Source: Flavobacterium psychrophilum (GTDB lineage: Bacteria > Bacteroidota > Bacteroidia > Flavobacteriales > Flavobacteriaceae). Taken from it: a DNA stretch of 13,734 nucleotides. Made by a program: the position numbers and the translations under genes. The DNA lies in NCBI GenBank assembly GCA_003243255.1, contig QFQM01000115.1:1-13734 (forward strand). The letters run 5' to 3'. Shown here in pieces: positions 1 to 9,564 of this stretch; the stretch's first letter is position 1, and each line of letters starts with the position of its first letter. A model generated the notes under the pieces. That model ran no database searches, was not told the origin of the DNA, and worked only from the letters and a program-made list of their open reading frames with translations.

Positions 1-1119
1 CCATTATCTGTTACCAAGAATGGTGTTGTTCCACAGTTAGAAACAGCTGCAAAATCAAATGATGGCGAGAATAGAAAGGGAGTAAGGACCGGAGATTTTG
101 TGATAAACAGTAGATCAGACCGCAAGGGATCAAGTGGAATAGCTTATCAGGACGGTTCTGTTTCACTTATTAACATCGTACTTAAACCTAGAAAAATTGA
201 ACCAAGATTTGCAGAGTATTTATTAAAGAGCTACTACTTCATAGAGGAATTCTATAGGTATGGTAAAGGCATTGTTGCCGATCTTTGGACAACTCGCTAT
301 GATGACATGAAATCAATGATGATTCCCTTACCGCCCGCTGAAGAGCAAATTCGCATTGCTGACTTCTTGGACCGAAAAATATTAGAGATTAAACGGTTTG
401 TTTCAACAAAAGAGAATACAATAGCTCTGTTAATAGATCGATTGGAAACAAAAAAGGAGTTTCTGTTGAATAAATTTGATGGCGGAAAAACATTGAAATT
501 AAAGTTTGAAGTCAATCTATTACCGGGTTATGCTTTTAAAAGTGAGATTTTTGCAGGGACTGAATCTGGTGTTCGTTTACTTAGGGGCATAAATGTAAAC
601 CCACATAGTATCAATTGGAATGAAGTGGTTTATTATCCCTTCAACAAAGCGAACTCGTTAAAGGATTTTCTTCTTAAAGAGGGCGATATCGTGATCGGAA
701 TGGATCGCCCATGGGTAAATCAAGGAATAAGAGTTGCTAAAATTAGCAAAGAAGATGCCGGCTCATTACTCGTTCAACGTGTAGCTAGATTAAGAGTAAA
801 GAATAATTTAGATCAAGATTTTCTGTATGTATTACTTCACGGAAAAAAGTTTCAGCAGTATTTTGACCCAATTTTGACGGGCATAAGCGTTCCCCATATC
901 AGCGGAGATCAAATATTAAATTTTGAGGTCAACATACCCGATAAGGCTTCACAGGTTTCAATAGTAAATGATATTGAAGATGATCAGCAATGGACAGATC
1001 GAACCATATCACAAATAAAAAGGGAAATTACTCTGATAGAGGAGTATCAACAGGCGACAATTAACGAAGCTGTCACAGGGAAAATTGATGTAAGAAGTAA
1101 AATGCTTGTTTATGACTGA
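1..1119 (+). CDS. hsdS: Type I restriction-modification specificity subunit HsdS (5' partial)
   Basis: The reading frame is open from base 1, so the true start lies upstream; 372 residues are visible against about 400-450 for the family. HsdS selects the DNA target for the HsdM2S methylase and the HsdR-containing nuclease. The visible part is the end of the first target-recognition domain, a conserved helical spacer around bases 330-470 with the typical PPAEEQIRIADFLD motif and helix, a second recognition domain (about 500-950) containing LLKEGDIVIGMDRP, and a C-terminal helix ending in NEAVTGKID. These are standard HsdS landmarks. A GTG at 100 is only an internal codon. The stop overlaps the next gene by 8 nt, placing both in one operon with hsdR downstream. 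hsdM is not in the window. Confidence 0.93.
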   Translation, partial: PLSVTKNGVVPQLETAAKSNDGENRKGVRTGDFVINSRSDRKGSSGIAYQDGSVSLINIVLKPRKIEPRFAEYLLKSYYFIEEFYRYGKGIVADLWTTRYDDMKSMMIPLPPAEEQIRIADFLDRKILEIKRFVSTKENTIALLIDRLETKKEFLLNKFDGGKTLKLKFEVNLLPGYAFKSEIFAGTESGVRLLRGINVNPHSINWNEVVYYPFNKANSLKDFLLKEGDIVIGMDRPWVNQGIRVAKISKEDAGSLLVQRVARLRVKNNLDQDFLYVLLHGKKFQQYFDPILTGISVPHISGDQILNFEVNIPDKASQVSIVNDIEDDQQWTDRTISQIKREITLIEEYQQATINEAVTGKIDVRSKMLVYD

Positions 1120-2506
1120 AAGATTTGATTCGGAAACAGAACGCTTAGTTTATAATCAATTTCTTGGTGCCTTTTCGAACTATCCAAATTCCGGGTTAAT
1201 TCTAAAGCCGTTGGATAAATGGGAAACTGCATTGTTAAGAAGAGAATTTGACCTGGTTATCTACAAAGGTTCAAATCCACTAGCCGTTGTTGAAGTTAAG
1301 GGATCGTTTACGAACAAAAACATTCTCGCACGCGCAACAGATCAAGTCAGATCAGCACTAACGATAACGAGCGCACGTTTTGGTATTGCCACCGATAGCA
1401 TCACCTTCTACTTTTACGACAGGGAGAATTTCGAAGCCGATTTTGTTGCGATGAGCTTTGATGACATTGTTCTGAGGTTGGTTGACGTCAAGCATATCAA
1501 TATCACGGAACGGGACAAAGAAAAAGTGGCGGAGATTATCAGTGAAGTGATCCAACGCCAAATGTCCGAGCGTAACGAGTTGAATGACTTACTGGATAAT
1601 AGGTCACTCATTTCAAATATTGATTTCGATCAAAACTCCAATTCCTTTTACTTCCTCTCGAAAGACGCTGGTATTAATTCCTTCGAGAATCAGTTTTTCA
1701 TGCGAATGTTTGGCCAGTTCACTGAAAAGACGATTTGTCGTTACACAACCATGAACACAATATTCAGTATGTTAAACTATCTATCCTTCCGAATGAATGG
1801 ATTGGTGGGAATGAACGATAAGTCAGAGGTCAATTATGTTGAGTCATATTTAGCTGGAAATGAAAAGCCATTGTCCAAACAACATCACAGTTCGATCACA
1901 GCGATCAACAATCGGTATATAACATCCTGTACAACGATAGCAAACAAGGATAACTTAACCCTTTGGCGACTTTATGCAGATGATAGCCGAGGTGTATGTT
2001 TAGTTTTTAATACTGTTGACACCAACCTGAACAGTCATGTCTTGCTGCAGAAAGTAAAATATGCTGATAAAGATGGAAAACACACAGAGCTCGAACTGTT
2101 AAAGGAAATCAGGAGACAGGTTGTAGAGCTGACTGGTTTTCCCTTCGAATTTAAAAACTTAGGCTACTGGAAACATTTCTTCAAACCGTACGAATATTCA
2201 ATTGAAGATGAAGTGCGACTTTTAATAATTGATGATCCCTCAATTCCATCGATCAAAAAAGATTGGGTTTTGACCTACACGCACTCTATAGTTAATCCAA
2301 TTATTGACTTTCAACTGAATGGCAGTCGATTCCCGCTACACCTAAAAGAAGTATTGTTAGGCCCGAAATGTCCGGAGCAAGAAACAAATAAAGTCCAGCT
2401 TGAAGAATTAGTTCGAAGGAAGAGAAATGAAATCACAAGTAAAAATATTGATGCTGATTTGAAAGATTTAAAGGTTGAGATGTCTGGCATTAAACACTAT
2501 CGCTAA
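1112..2506 (+). CDS. HsdR-N-like nuclease domain fused to a DUF2971-like domain
   Basis: The ATG at 1112 gives 464 residues; a TTG two codons earlier is less likely. Residues 1-110 resemble the HsdR N-terminal PD-(D/E)XK fold: Asp47 in REFDLVIY, then Glu61 and Lys63 in VVEVKG, the usual D...ExK catalytic layout. Residues about 205-400 resemble DUF2971: a lead that places ground-state features (MLNYLSFR, GMNDKSE), then YITSCTT, LTLWRLYADDSRGVCLVF and later SIEDEVRLLI. DUF2971 proteins recur near defence genes, but their biochemistry is not established to my knowledge. The gene overlaps hsdS by 8 nt and lies 6 nt before the NTPase gene, so it is probably cotranslated with the restriction system. 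It may be a nuclease effector or a partner of the NTPase. The domain calls are by motif, not by search. Confidence 0.7.
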   Translation: MTERFDSETERLVYNQFLGAFSNYPNSGLILKPLDKWETALLRREFDLVIYKGSNPLAVVEVKGSFTNKNILARATDQVRSALTITSARFGIATDSITFYFYDRENFEADFVAMSFDDIVLRLVDVKHINITERDKEKVAEIISEVIQRQMSERNELNDLLDNRSLISNIDFDQNSNSFYFLSKDAGINSFENQFFMRMFGQFTEKTICRYTTMNTIFSMLNYLSFRMNGLVGMNDKSEVNYVESYLAGNEKPLSKQHHSSITAINNRYITSCTTIANKDNLTLWRLYADDSRGVCLVFNTVDTNLNSHVLLQKVKYADKDGKHTELELLKEIRRQVVELTGFPFEFKNLGYWKHFFKPYEYSIEDEVRLLIIDDPSIPSIKKDWVLTYTHSIVNPIIDFQLNGSRFPLHLKEVLLGPKCPEQETNKVQLEELVRRKRNEITSKNIDADLKDLKVEMSGIKHYR

Positions 2507-2512
2507 TATCCG

Positions 2513-5500
2513 ATGAAGTTAAAAGTTGATTGGGAAGAAGAAATTAGGAAAATAATTTGGGCCTTTGTCAACTTGAGGACCAAGAGGAGTATTTGGGTTT
2601 GGGGGATCAGAGTTTTTACAATTTCATTGCTTACAGAGATTGGGGCTCTCTTCCTTCCGGAATCCTTAGAGCCAAACTATGCTGACATCAAGGACAAACT
2701 TGGATGGCTTCCAGCCGTAGCCTTAGCGATCTTAGTTTCTAAAATTCTCTTTCCTGGAGATTGGCAAGCTATCGTAATCAAGCTAGGTGTAATAATTCTA
2801 TTCTCAGTATTCGAACTTGCCAACCAATGGATTAAGCACAAAAAATGGTCTCAGCTCAAAATTGACCAAGATTGGATTAGAACAACATTTCAAAAGCTTT
2901 ATGACCCAAGTCTTAAGGAAAAATACATTAAAGAACTCCATACCAATACAATTTTTGAGAGTCAGCATGTAGGGCCTTTGCTCGTAACTTCCGAATACAT
3001 CGATGTAATAGAAAGTCGAACTGTCAAAAACGAAGAATACTTAGGGGTAATTAAAAGGAATGTCTCGCTGCTTACTACATTCCTAGATCAACAGCAGTTT
3101 CAAGATGCAAATGAAGCAACCGAAATCCTAAATGAATATGTTTTACTTGTCGAAAGTTCCTTGGTGGCGCAGCGAGCTTTCATTCAACATGCAAGAAAAA
3201 AGGCAGTAAGTCAATTCAATTACGATTCAATTCCAAGTGTTGAGGTTTGCAACGAAAAAGGTGATCTGCTATATAATTTTCTGATCACGAAAACTCAGAC
3301 TTGGATTCCGATTATTAATAATCAAGGTGCCAACGAAGCAAGGAGTGCATACGACTTCCTGACATATGAGTTTCATACCGCTGACTATGTTTATATAAAT
3401 TCCAGAATACTAACATCTAAGGAGAGGGTAATTCATATTCATGGGAGTGCTGGAAGTGGAAAGACACATCTTGCTTGCAATCTAGCCGACAGCTATTTTA
3501 GCGCAAACCTTCCATTTCTTTTTGTACCCGCTACAAGATTTAACAACTACAACCAAGCTCTGGAGCAGCCGATCAAAACCATTCTCGGCATCCCTGCAGA
3601 GTATACTGTGGATAATTTCTTAGACAAGCTCAATGCTCTTGGAAATACACATAATTGTCGAGTGCCTATTATCATTGATGGCTTGAATGAGACAACTTTT
3701 GAGAACCAAGGACTTTCTCCAATTTGGCAAACACATTTAAACGGATTTGCACAGAGCATAGATCAGCGCGAAAACTTAGTATTGATCACGACATTAAGAA
3801 CGACCTATCTCCAAATTGTTTTTGGAAATAACCAGGGCAATTGTTACGAATTGGAAGGCTTCACAGATGTCGATGATCTAGGAGCCTTAGCAAAAACCTA
3901 TTTCGATTACTACAAAATTGATGCAGGAAATCTATCCATCCAAAATCTTTCCTTCTTTCAAAAGCCCATTTACATATCCTTTTTTTGCGAAAGGCAGAAT
4001 CCCGATAGAAAAATACAGAAGCAGGTTGTGCTTACCGCTCACAGTTTTTATTCTCTTGTTGGAGAGTATCTTTCAGAGATAAACAATGAAGTATGCATTT
4101 CGCTTGGTAGAGTACCCGAGTCGAATCAAGTTTTGGATGGAATTTATAGAGTCGCAAATTTATTTTGGCAGAATAACAATGCGACTATCACATATCAGCA
4201 ATTTTTAGAAACGGTTGATCAACAGCCGATAGCACAAATCCTATTGAATCAGTCAATTGCGCATAAACTTCTTGAGTATGGATTGCTTTTTTATAGAGAT
4301 CACACCGATGTAGAAGTAGTTAGATTCACCTACCAATTGGTTGGGGGTTACTGCATTGCTAAAGGGATTCGCCAAACGAATGTGAATATGACCACATTCC
4401 TATCAGGTGCTGATTGCGCTCAGAAGCTGCTAAGTGACAATTATCAAGAACTACATGAGATGGCACCGGACATTCTACGAAATCTCACATACAATCTCAA
4501 AATTGAGGGAATACGAACATTTGACCTACATTATAGTGACAGGCTCTTTTCTCAGTATGTGACCTCATTGTTTGAAATTCCCAGCATTGAAATAACAAAC
4601 AAAGACTTACTAATAATTGAAGATATATTCCACAATGTGCAAAATGCTCCATTGTTGCTAAAAGAAGCACAAAAACTTGATAAGATTATTAATCACAGGC
4701 TGAATTGGGAATTCTGGAATCGAGTACTGGATGATCTCGGCAAGCAATCTATTGATAGATTTTGGAGTAAACATATTCTTGAGAACGAGACATACTATAC
4801 TCAGATCACAAGTGAATTTGAAAAACTTCTTAACACTCCTCAAATCCAAGAAACGCAACTCAGATTGTATGCACTCATTTGCAAGTGGATACTTGTGACG
4901 AATATAAGAGGTTTGAGAGATAAGGCTACACAAGCTCTGTACTTGTATGGGTGTAAATTCCATACCCAATTACATGAAATGACCAAAGGCAGCGTTCATC
5001 ATTCTGATATTTACATTTATGAACGGTTACTCTTGGCAACCTATGGGGTCTGTATGGAGAAACAGAATGACACTCAGTTTGTTCAGCAGCACTTGAATAT
5101 CATCTGTAAAGACTACTACGAAATCCAATTTTCCGAAACGTCCTTGTCAGCAACGAGCCATTTCATTGTCATTGACACCATCAAACACCTTATAGATTTA
5201 GCTGTCCATAAAGGCGCCTGCACTCTTTCGGCTCCTGAATTGGATAGGGTATCAAACTATCAATTTAACGTCCCTTTCGATTTTCGATTGCCGCCTTTCA
5301 GTGAACGCAAGGCTCTGATTAGGTCGGCAAACAATGGATACATTGTTAGTCACCCCTCTCCATACGCAATGGACTTTATTATCTACACCATTAATCGGCT
5401 CTTTGATTCAGGTGATGATGATAAACCAAAAGAACATGCGCGAGCAGTAGCTAAAATCTATAGCCGAATAATTGAATTAGGGTGGGATGAAAAAATCCTG

Positions 5501-6493
5501 AACCAAAAACCGTTTTTTGAAAGTCGGTCGGAGCTTAGTGATTGCAAGATCGATCGAATGGGCAAGAAATATTGCTGGATTGCATACTTTGAATATGCTG
5601 GATACCTATTATCAAAAGGACAGCTTAAGATCCGTTCCGAAGATGGTGAGGATAACTATTATAGGTTATCAGATATTGAAATTGATCCTAGTTTCCCTCA
5701 TCCAGAAATTTCTAAACAGAAATTGTTCAGAAAAAACTTGTTGCTATGGAGAATTCCATGGATGATGAAACTTACTAAGAGATTCAATCGCGGAATAAGC
5801 TGGGCAACACTAAAATATACGAAGAACTTAATTTCATTGGCTAATAAGAGATTTGACAACGCAGACTGTGTAATGCTATATGGGGATGTGAGTCAACTTT
5901 TAATTAAAGGCAAGTACGAAGTTCGATCCTTTATGTACCTACATGCCATCTTTATTCCCAACGAATACAAACAAGATATTCTCAAAAATCTTGTTTTAAA
6001 GGAAACCTCCGAAGAGTTTGACCCGCATTTTTCGCAGAATGTCAATCGTTCGTACGCAGGCGAACTTTACTGGGCAGATTCCATACTGAACTATCCATTA
6101 GAATCTGATTCCTACAAAGATTTGGAGGGACACCATCCTGGATTTGAGTACGAGCCGTCTACAATGGATTATATGTGGGAAGGTCAACATTCAAATCTTA
6201 ACCCTGGCATATCATTGAACATCCCGACAAAAGCATTCGCTAAGAAATTTGACTTAAGAATCAAACCATCAACATTTGAAATTATAGACCAACATGGTAA
6301 GTCTGCTGTCTTTCTTTTCGAATATAAAGATGACAAGATTGACCAAGAATTTACATATGTCAATAGGGAAATGGTTAGTCAATATATTAAGGAGAAAGAT
6401 TATTTTATGTTGTACGTAGTACTTCAAAGATCCTATGATCATGAGCTTTGGGGTGATCAAAGGAAGTTCACCTATTATCTACCTGATTTATGA
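2513..6493 (+). CDS. Large membrane-associated STAND/NACHT-like NTPase, Avs-like
   Basis: This protein of 1326 residues has three hydrophobic stretches near the N terminus (about 32-50, 64-80 and 86-105), followed by a charged helical region. The P-loop is GSAGSGKT at 311-318, the Walker B strand is PIIIDGLNET at 385-394, and a sensor-like strand LVLITTLRT lies at 422-430. The DGLNE form and large size fit STAND NTPases, which switch from inactive monomer to active oligomer on sensing a phage component. About 800 residues of mostly helical sequence follow, as expected for a sensor region. The C terminus (YAGELYW near 1181, STMDYMWEG near 1216) resembles the end of Avs (AVAST) antiviral proteins as I remember them. 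No nuclease or protease effector is seen at the N terminus, so the membrane segments themselves may be the effector. It sits between hsdS and hsdR, overlapping hsdR by 4 nt. STAND class is fairly sure; the Avs subtype is inference. Confidence 0.7.
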   Translation: MKLKVDWEEEIRKIIWAFVNLRTKRSIWVWGIRVFTISLLTEIGALFLPESLEPNYADIKDKLGWLPAVALAILVSKILFPGDWQAIVIKLGVIILFSVFELANQWIKHKKWSQLKIDQDWIRTTFQKLYDPSLKEKYIKELHTNTIFESQHVGPLLVTSEYIDVIESRTVKNEEYLGVIKRNVSLLTTFLDQQQFQDANEATEILNEYVLLVESSLVAQRAFIQHARKKAVSQFNYDSIPSVEVCNEKGDLLYNFLITKTQTWIPIINNQGANEARSAYDFLTYEFHTADYVYINSRILTSKERVIHIHGSAGSGKTHLACNLADSYFSANLPFLFVPATRFNNYNQALEQPIKTILGIPAEYTVDNFLDKLNALGNTHNCRVPIIIDGLNETTFENQGLSPIWQTHLNGFAQSIDQRENLVLITTLRTTYLQIVFGNNQGNCYELEGFTDVDDLGALAKTYFDYYKIDAGNLSIQNLSFFQKPIYISFFCERQNPDRKIQKQVVLTAHSFYSLVGEYLSEINNEVCISLGRVPESNQVLDGIYRVANLFWQNNNATITYQQFLETVDQQPIAQILLNQSIAHKLLEYGLLFYRDHTDVEVVRFTYQLVGGYCIAKGIRQTNVNMTTFLSGADCAQKLLSDNYQELHEMAPDILRNLTYNLKIEGIRTFDLHYSDRLFSQYVTSLFEIPSIEITNKDLLIIEDIFHNVQNAPLLLKEAQKLDKIINHRLNWEFWNRVLDDLGKQSIDRFWSKHILENETYYTQITSEFEKLLNTPQIQETQLRLYALICKWILVTNIRGLRDKATQALYLYGCKFHTQLHEMTKGSVHHSDIYIYERLLLATYGVCMEKQNDTQFVQQHLNIICKDYYEIQFSETSLSATSHFIVIDTIKHLIDLAVHKGACTLSAPELDRVSNYQFNVPFDFRLPPFSERKALIRSANNGYIVSHPSPYAMDFIIYTINRLFDSGDDDKPKEHARAVAKIYSRIIELGWDEKILNQKPFFESRSELSDCKIDRMGKKYCWIAYFEYAGYLLSKGQLKIRSEDGEDNYYRLSDIEIDPSFPHPEISKQKLFRKNLLLWRIPWMMKLTKRFNRGISWATLKYTKNLISLANKRFDNADCVMLYGDVSQLLIKGKYEVRSFMYLHAIFIPNEYKQDILKNLVLKETSEEFDPHFSQNVNRSYAGELYWADSILNYPLESDSYKDLEGHHPGFEYEPSTMDYMWEGQHSNLNPGISLNIPTKAFAKKFDLRIKPSTFEIIDQHGKSAVFLFEYKDDKIDQEFTYVNREMVSQYIKEKDYFMLYVVLQRSYDHELWGDQRKFTYYLPDL

Positions 6494-9400
6494 AACACAC
6501 AGACACGTCAGAGAAAGGATTTCAACACTTAATTAAAAGTGTATTAATGGCCAATGGGTTTACAGAGTTATTATCAAATGAATTTGATAGGGAATTCTGT
6601 TTGAACAAGGATACACTTATGTCTTTTATTCAAACTACCCAACCAGATAATTTTAAGTATATCCAGCAAAAAGGTGAACGCACATTTCTCGTAAGGTTAG
6701 ACAAGCGGATTCAAGAAAAAGGAATCATCGAGACTTTAAAAAAAGGAGTTACATATTTCGATAAGACAATTGATCTATTCTATCCTCAGCCCAATTCTAC
6801 TTACAATACAAGAGATCAAGTACGTTACGAGTCAAATATTTTCTCTGTAACGGAAGAGCTTATCTATACTTATAATAACAAGAATAGATTGGATCTGGCC
6901 ATTTTTATAAATGGCCTACCCATCATTACTCTCGAACTTAAAAACGCATTTACATATCAAGCCGTTGAAAACGGAATCCGTCAGTACATGTACGATCGAT
7001 CACCGAAAGACAAAATCTTTAATCTTGGTCGTTGCATGGTGCATTTTGCTGCCGACACCACGCAAGTTTATATGACCTCGGAACTTGCCGAAAAGAAAAC
7101 TATTTTCTTTCCATTCAACAAGGGATTGAACGATGGCAAGCCTTATGCACCGTTTGGAGCAGGTAACCCTGTAAATGCACATGGTCAGAAATCTAGCTAT
7201 CTATACGAGGATGTTCTAACCAAAGCATCTTTAGCAAATATCATTGAAAAGTTTGCAATGCTGATCGAAGTAACAGACCCGGAAACAGGTAAGACGAAGC
7301 GAGTGCAAACATTTCCAAGGTATCATCAACTCAAAGTTGTCACTGAAATACTAAAAGATTGTAAAAACACAGGAATAGGTAGTCGTTACTTGATACAGCA
7401 CTCCGCAGGTTCGGGAAAATCAAACTCGATTGCCTGGCTTGCGCATCAGCTAATTGGGCTGTATGACAAGACGAACACAATCCCCCTTTTTGATAGTGTG
7501 ATTGTAGTTACCGATAGAACAGTTCTTGATGAACAAATTCGAGAGAACATTAAGCGCTTCGCGCAAGTGAAGAAAATTGTAGAAGCTATAACCGGTGAAG
7601 CAAAGCATATCAAAGAACTTGACCCGTCCGAGGAATCCTTCAGCAAGACAACGCACATGAGGCTAGCTCTTGCCAACAACAAAAAGATAATAACAAGCAC
7701 TGTTCAGACATTTCCCTTTGTACTTAATGTCATTCAGGACATGTCAGCGAAGAAAGTAGCCATTATTATAGATGAAGCACACAGTAGTCAAAGCGGATAT
7801 GCTGCTGCCAGTCTAAATGCTGTGTTTTCAGATAAGCAAATTGAAGAACTCCCAAAAGATGATGAGGGGAATATTAGCACGGAAGACTTAGTGAATTTCT
7901 TAATTGAATCGAAACGGATGCTTCCCAACGCGAGTTATTTTGCATTTACTGCTACTCCCAAAAATAAAACCCTTGAAACTTTTGGGGCACCAAATCCTTA
8001 CAAGGATGAGCACGGTGAGCAACACATCAGATACTTGCCATTCCACACTTATTCAATGAAGCAGGCTATTGAAGAAGAGTTCATTTTGGACGTTTTAGAA
8101 AATTACTCCACTTGGCAATCGTTCTATAAAGTAAAAATGGAAGAGGGCTCCCCCTCTGAACAAGAGTTCGACACACTAAAGGCAAATAAGAAGATTAGGT
8201 CTTATGTTGAAGGTCATGAACTTGCCATTATTGAAAAGGCTAAAATTATGATTGATCATTTCAACAATCATGTAAGGAAACGAATTCAAAATAAAGCAAA
8301 GGCAATGGTTGTGTGTAAATCCATTGAATCTGCAATGAAATATAAGGATGCATTTGACAGCCATCTCCAAGAAATTAATTCATCCTTTAAAGCTATTGTA
8401 GCATTTTCAGGTAAGAAGAAGCACTATAAAACTGGCGAAGAACTGACAGAGGAAAAAATGAATAAATTCCCTGACAACCTGAACGACATTCCAAAGCAGT
8501 TTAAAAAAGACGAATACAAATTTCTAATTGTTGCAGAGAAATATCAGACTGGCTTCGATGAACCATTGCTCCACACCATGTATGTGGATAAACAGCTTTC
8601 GGATATCCAGGCGGTGCAAACTCTAAGTCGACTAAACAGGGCATATAAACCACACAAGAAGGACACTTTTGTGTTAGATTTTTACAATAGCGTTGATGAA
8701 ATCAGAGAAGCCTTTGAACCTTTCTACACGACTACCATTTTAAGCAGAGAAACAGATCAAAATAGATTGAACGATCTTCAGGAGGAGCTTGATGAGCGAC
8801 ATATATATGATCGTGATCAGGTTGAAGGCTTCTTCAAAAAATACTATGCAAGTGCAGATCGTAGAGAGTTAGATGCCATTATTGAGGGAGTGGTCAGAAA
8901 TTTTAACGAAGAACTTATTCAAGATCAACAAATTGAATTTAAGTCAAACGCAAAATCGTTTGTCCGAGCTTACGGTTACTTAGCTAAGATAATGGACAGC
9001 AGTTATCCTTACTGGGAAATGCTGTGGCTATTTCTAAAGCACCTCATTCCTCATTTAAAGGTTGAAGATGACTCACCAGACGAGAATATTCTCGATGTAA
9101 TAGATATGGAGAGTTATCGGATCAGTAAACAGGGTTCTGAAAGAATTACTCTACATGATGATGGAAGAGAAATAGATCCTATTCCGGTTGACATTGGTGG
9201 GGGAAGAATGGAATCACGTTTTGATACATTAGCAAACATCGTCACTTCATTCAATCAACGATTTGGAAATATTGACTGGGGAGCTGGTGTTGACTCAACA
9301 GAAGCAGAAAAGATTCTTACGGAAACCATCCCTCAAAAGCTAGCGGAAGATTCGGATGGCTTACTCGCAATATTAAATTCCGATAAATCAAATGCGCGTG

Positions 9401-9564
9401 AAGAATCGAATAATCTTGTCAGGACATTAATGCAAACCTTGATGTTTACAAATACAGGTATCTACAAGAAGTATGCAGACGACCCCAATTTTCGTGACAG
9501 ATATCAGGAGTTTATTTTTGACTTACTCTGGAAGAAATCACGAGATAACCAGAGTCGAATTTAG
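6490..9564 (+). CDS. hsdR: Type I restriction endonuclease motor/nuclease subunit HsdR
   Basis: HsdR translocates and cuts unmodified DNA within the type I complex. The length, 1024 residues, fits the EcoR124I-like group. The N-terminal PD-(D/E)XK nuclease shows Asp135 in NRLDLAIF and Glu149 with Lys151 in TLELKNAF. The superfamily 2 motor follows: Walker A QHSAGSGKS (303-311), a DEAH box at 428-431 within IIIDEAHSSQSG, motif III AFTATP (485-490), EKYQTGFDEP in the second RecA-like lobe, and motif VI QTLSRLNRAY. The C-terminal helical region binds the rest of the complex. All key residues look intact. The ATG overlaps the NTPase stop as ATGA. At the 3' end its stop overlaps the stop of the opposing caspase gene, leaving no room for an ordinary terminator. 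Confidence 0.96.
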   Translation: MKHTDTSEKGFQHLIKSVLMANGFTELLSNEFDREFCLNKDTLMSFIQTTQPDNFKYIQQKGERTFLVRLDKRIQEKGIIETLKKGVTYFDKTIDLFYPQPNSTYNTRDQVRYESNIFSVTEELIYTYNNKNRLDLAIFINGLPIITLELKNAFTYQAVENGIRQYMYDRSPKDKIFNLGRCMVHFAADTTQVYMTSELAEKKTIFFPFNKGLNDGKPYAPFGAGNPVNAHGQKSSYLYEDVLTKASLANIIEKFAMLIEVTDPETGKTKRVQTFPRYHQLKVVTEILKDCKNTGIGSRYLIQHSAGSGKSNSIAWLAHQLIGLYDKTNTIPLFDSVIVVTDRTVLDEQIRENIKRFAQVKKIVEAITGEAKHIKELDPSEESFSKTTHMRLALANNKKIITSTVQTFPFVLNVIQDMSAKKVAIIIDEAHSSQSGYAAASLNAVFSDKQIEELPKDDEGNISTEDLVNFLIESKRMLPNASYFAFTATPKNKTLETFGAPNPYKDEHGEQHIRYLPFHTYSMKQAIEEEFILDVLENYSTWQSFYKVKMEEGSPSEQEFDTLKANKKIRSYVEGHELAIIEKAKIMIDHFNNHVRKRIQNKAKAMVVCKSIESAMKYKDAFDSHLQEINSSFKAIVAFSGKKKHYKTGEELTEEKMNKFPDNLNDIPKQFKKDEYKFLIVAEKYQTGFDEPLLHTMYVDKQLSDIQAVQTLSRLNRAYKPHKKDTFVLDFYNSVDEIREAFEPFYTTTILSRETDQNRLNDLQEELDERHIYDRDQVEGFFKKYYASADRRELDAIIEGVVRNFNEELIQDQQIEFKSNAKSFVRAYGYLAKIMDSSYPYWEMLWLFLKHLIPHLKVEDDSPDENILDVIDMESYRISKQGSERITLHDDGREIDPIPVDIGGGRMESRFDTLANIVTSFNQRFGNIDWGAGVDSTEAEKILTETIPQKLAEDSDGLLAILNSDKSNAREESNNLVRTLMQTLMFTNTGIYKKYADDPNFRDRYQEFIFDLLWKKSRDNQSRI

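Noticed and set aside
4658..4969. Antisense open frame of 103 codons within the NTPase gene
   Set aside because: It lies inside a continuous gene with strong motifs on the other strand and has no recognisable domain or start signal.
6897..6916. 8-bp perfect hairpin GGCCATTT/AAATGGCC within hsdR
   Set aside because: Several 8-bp stems with short loops are expected by chance in a window this size, and it sits inside a well conserved coding region.
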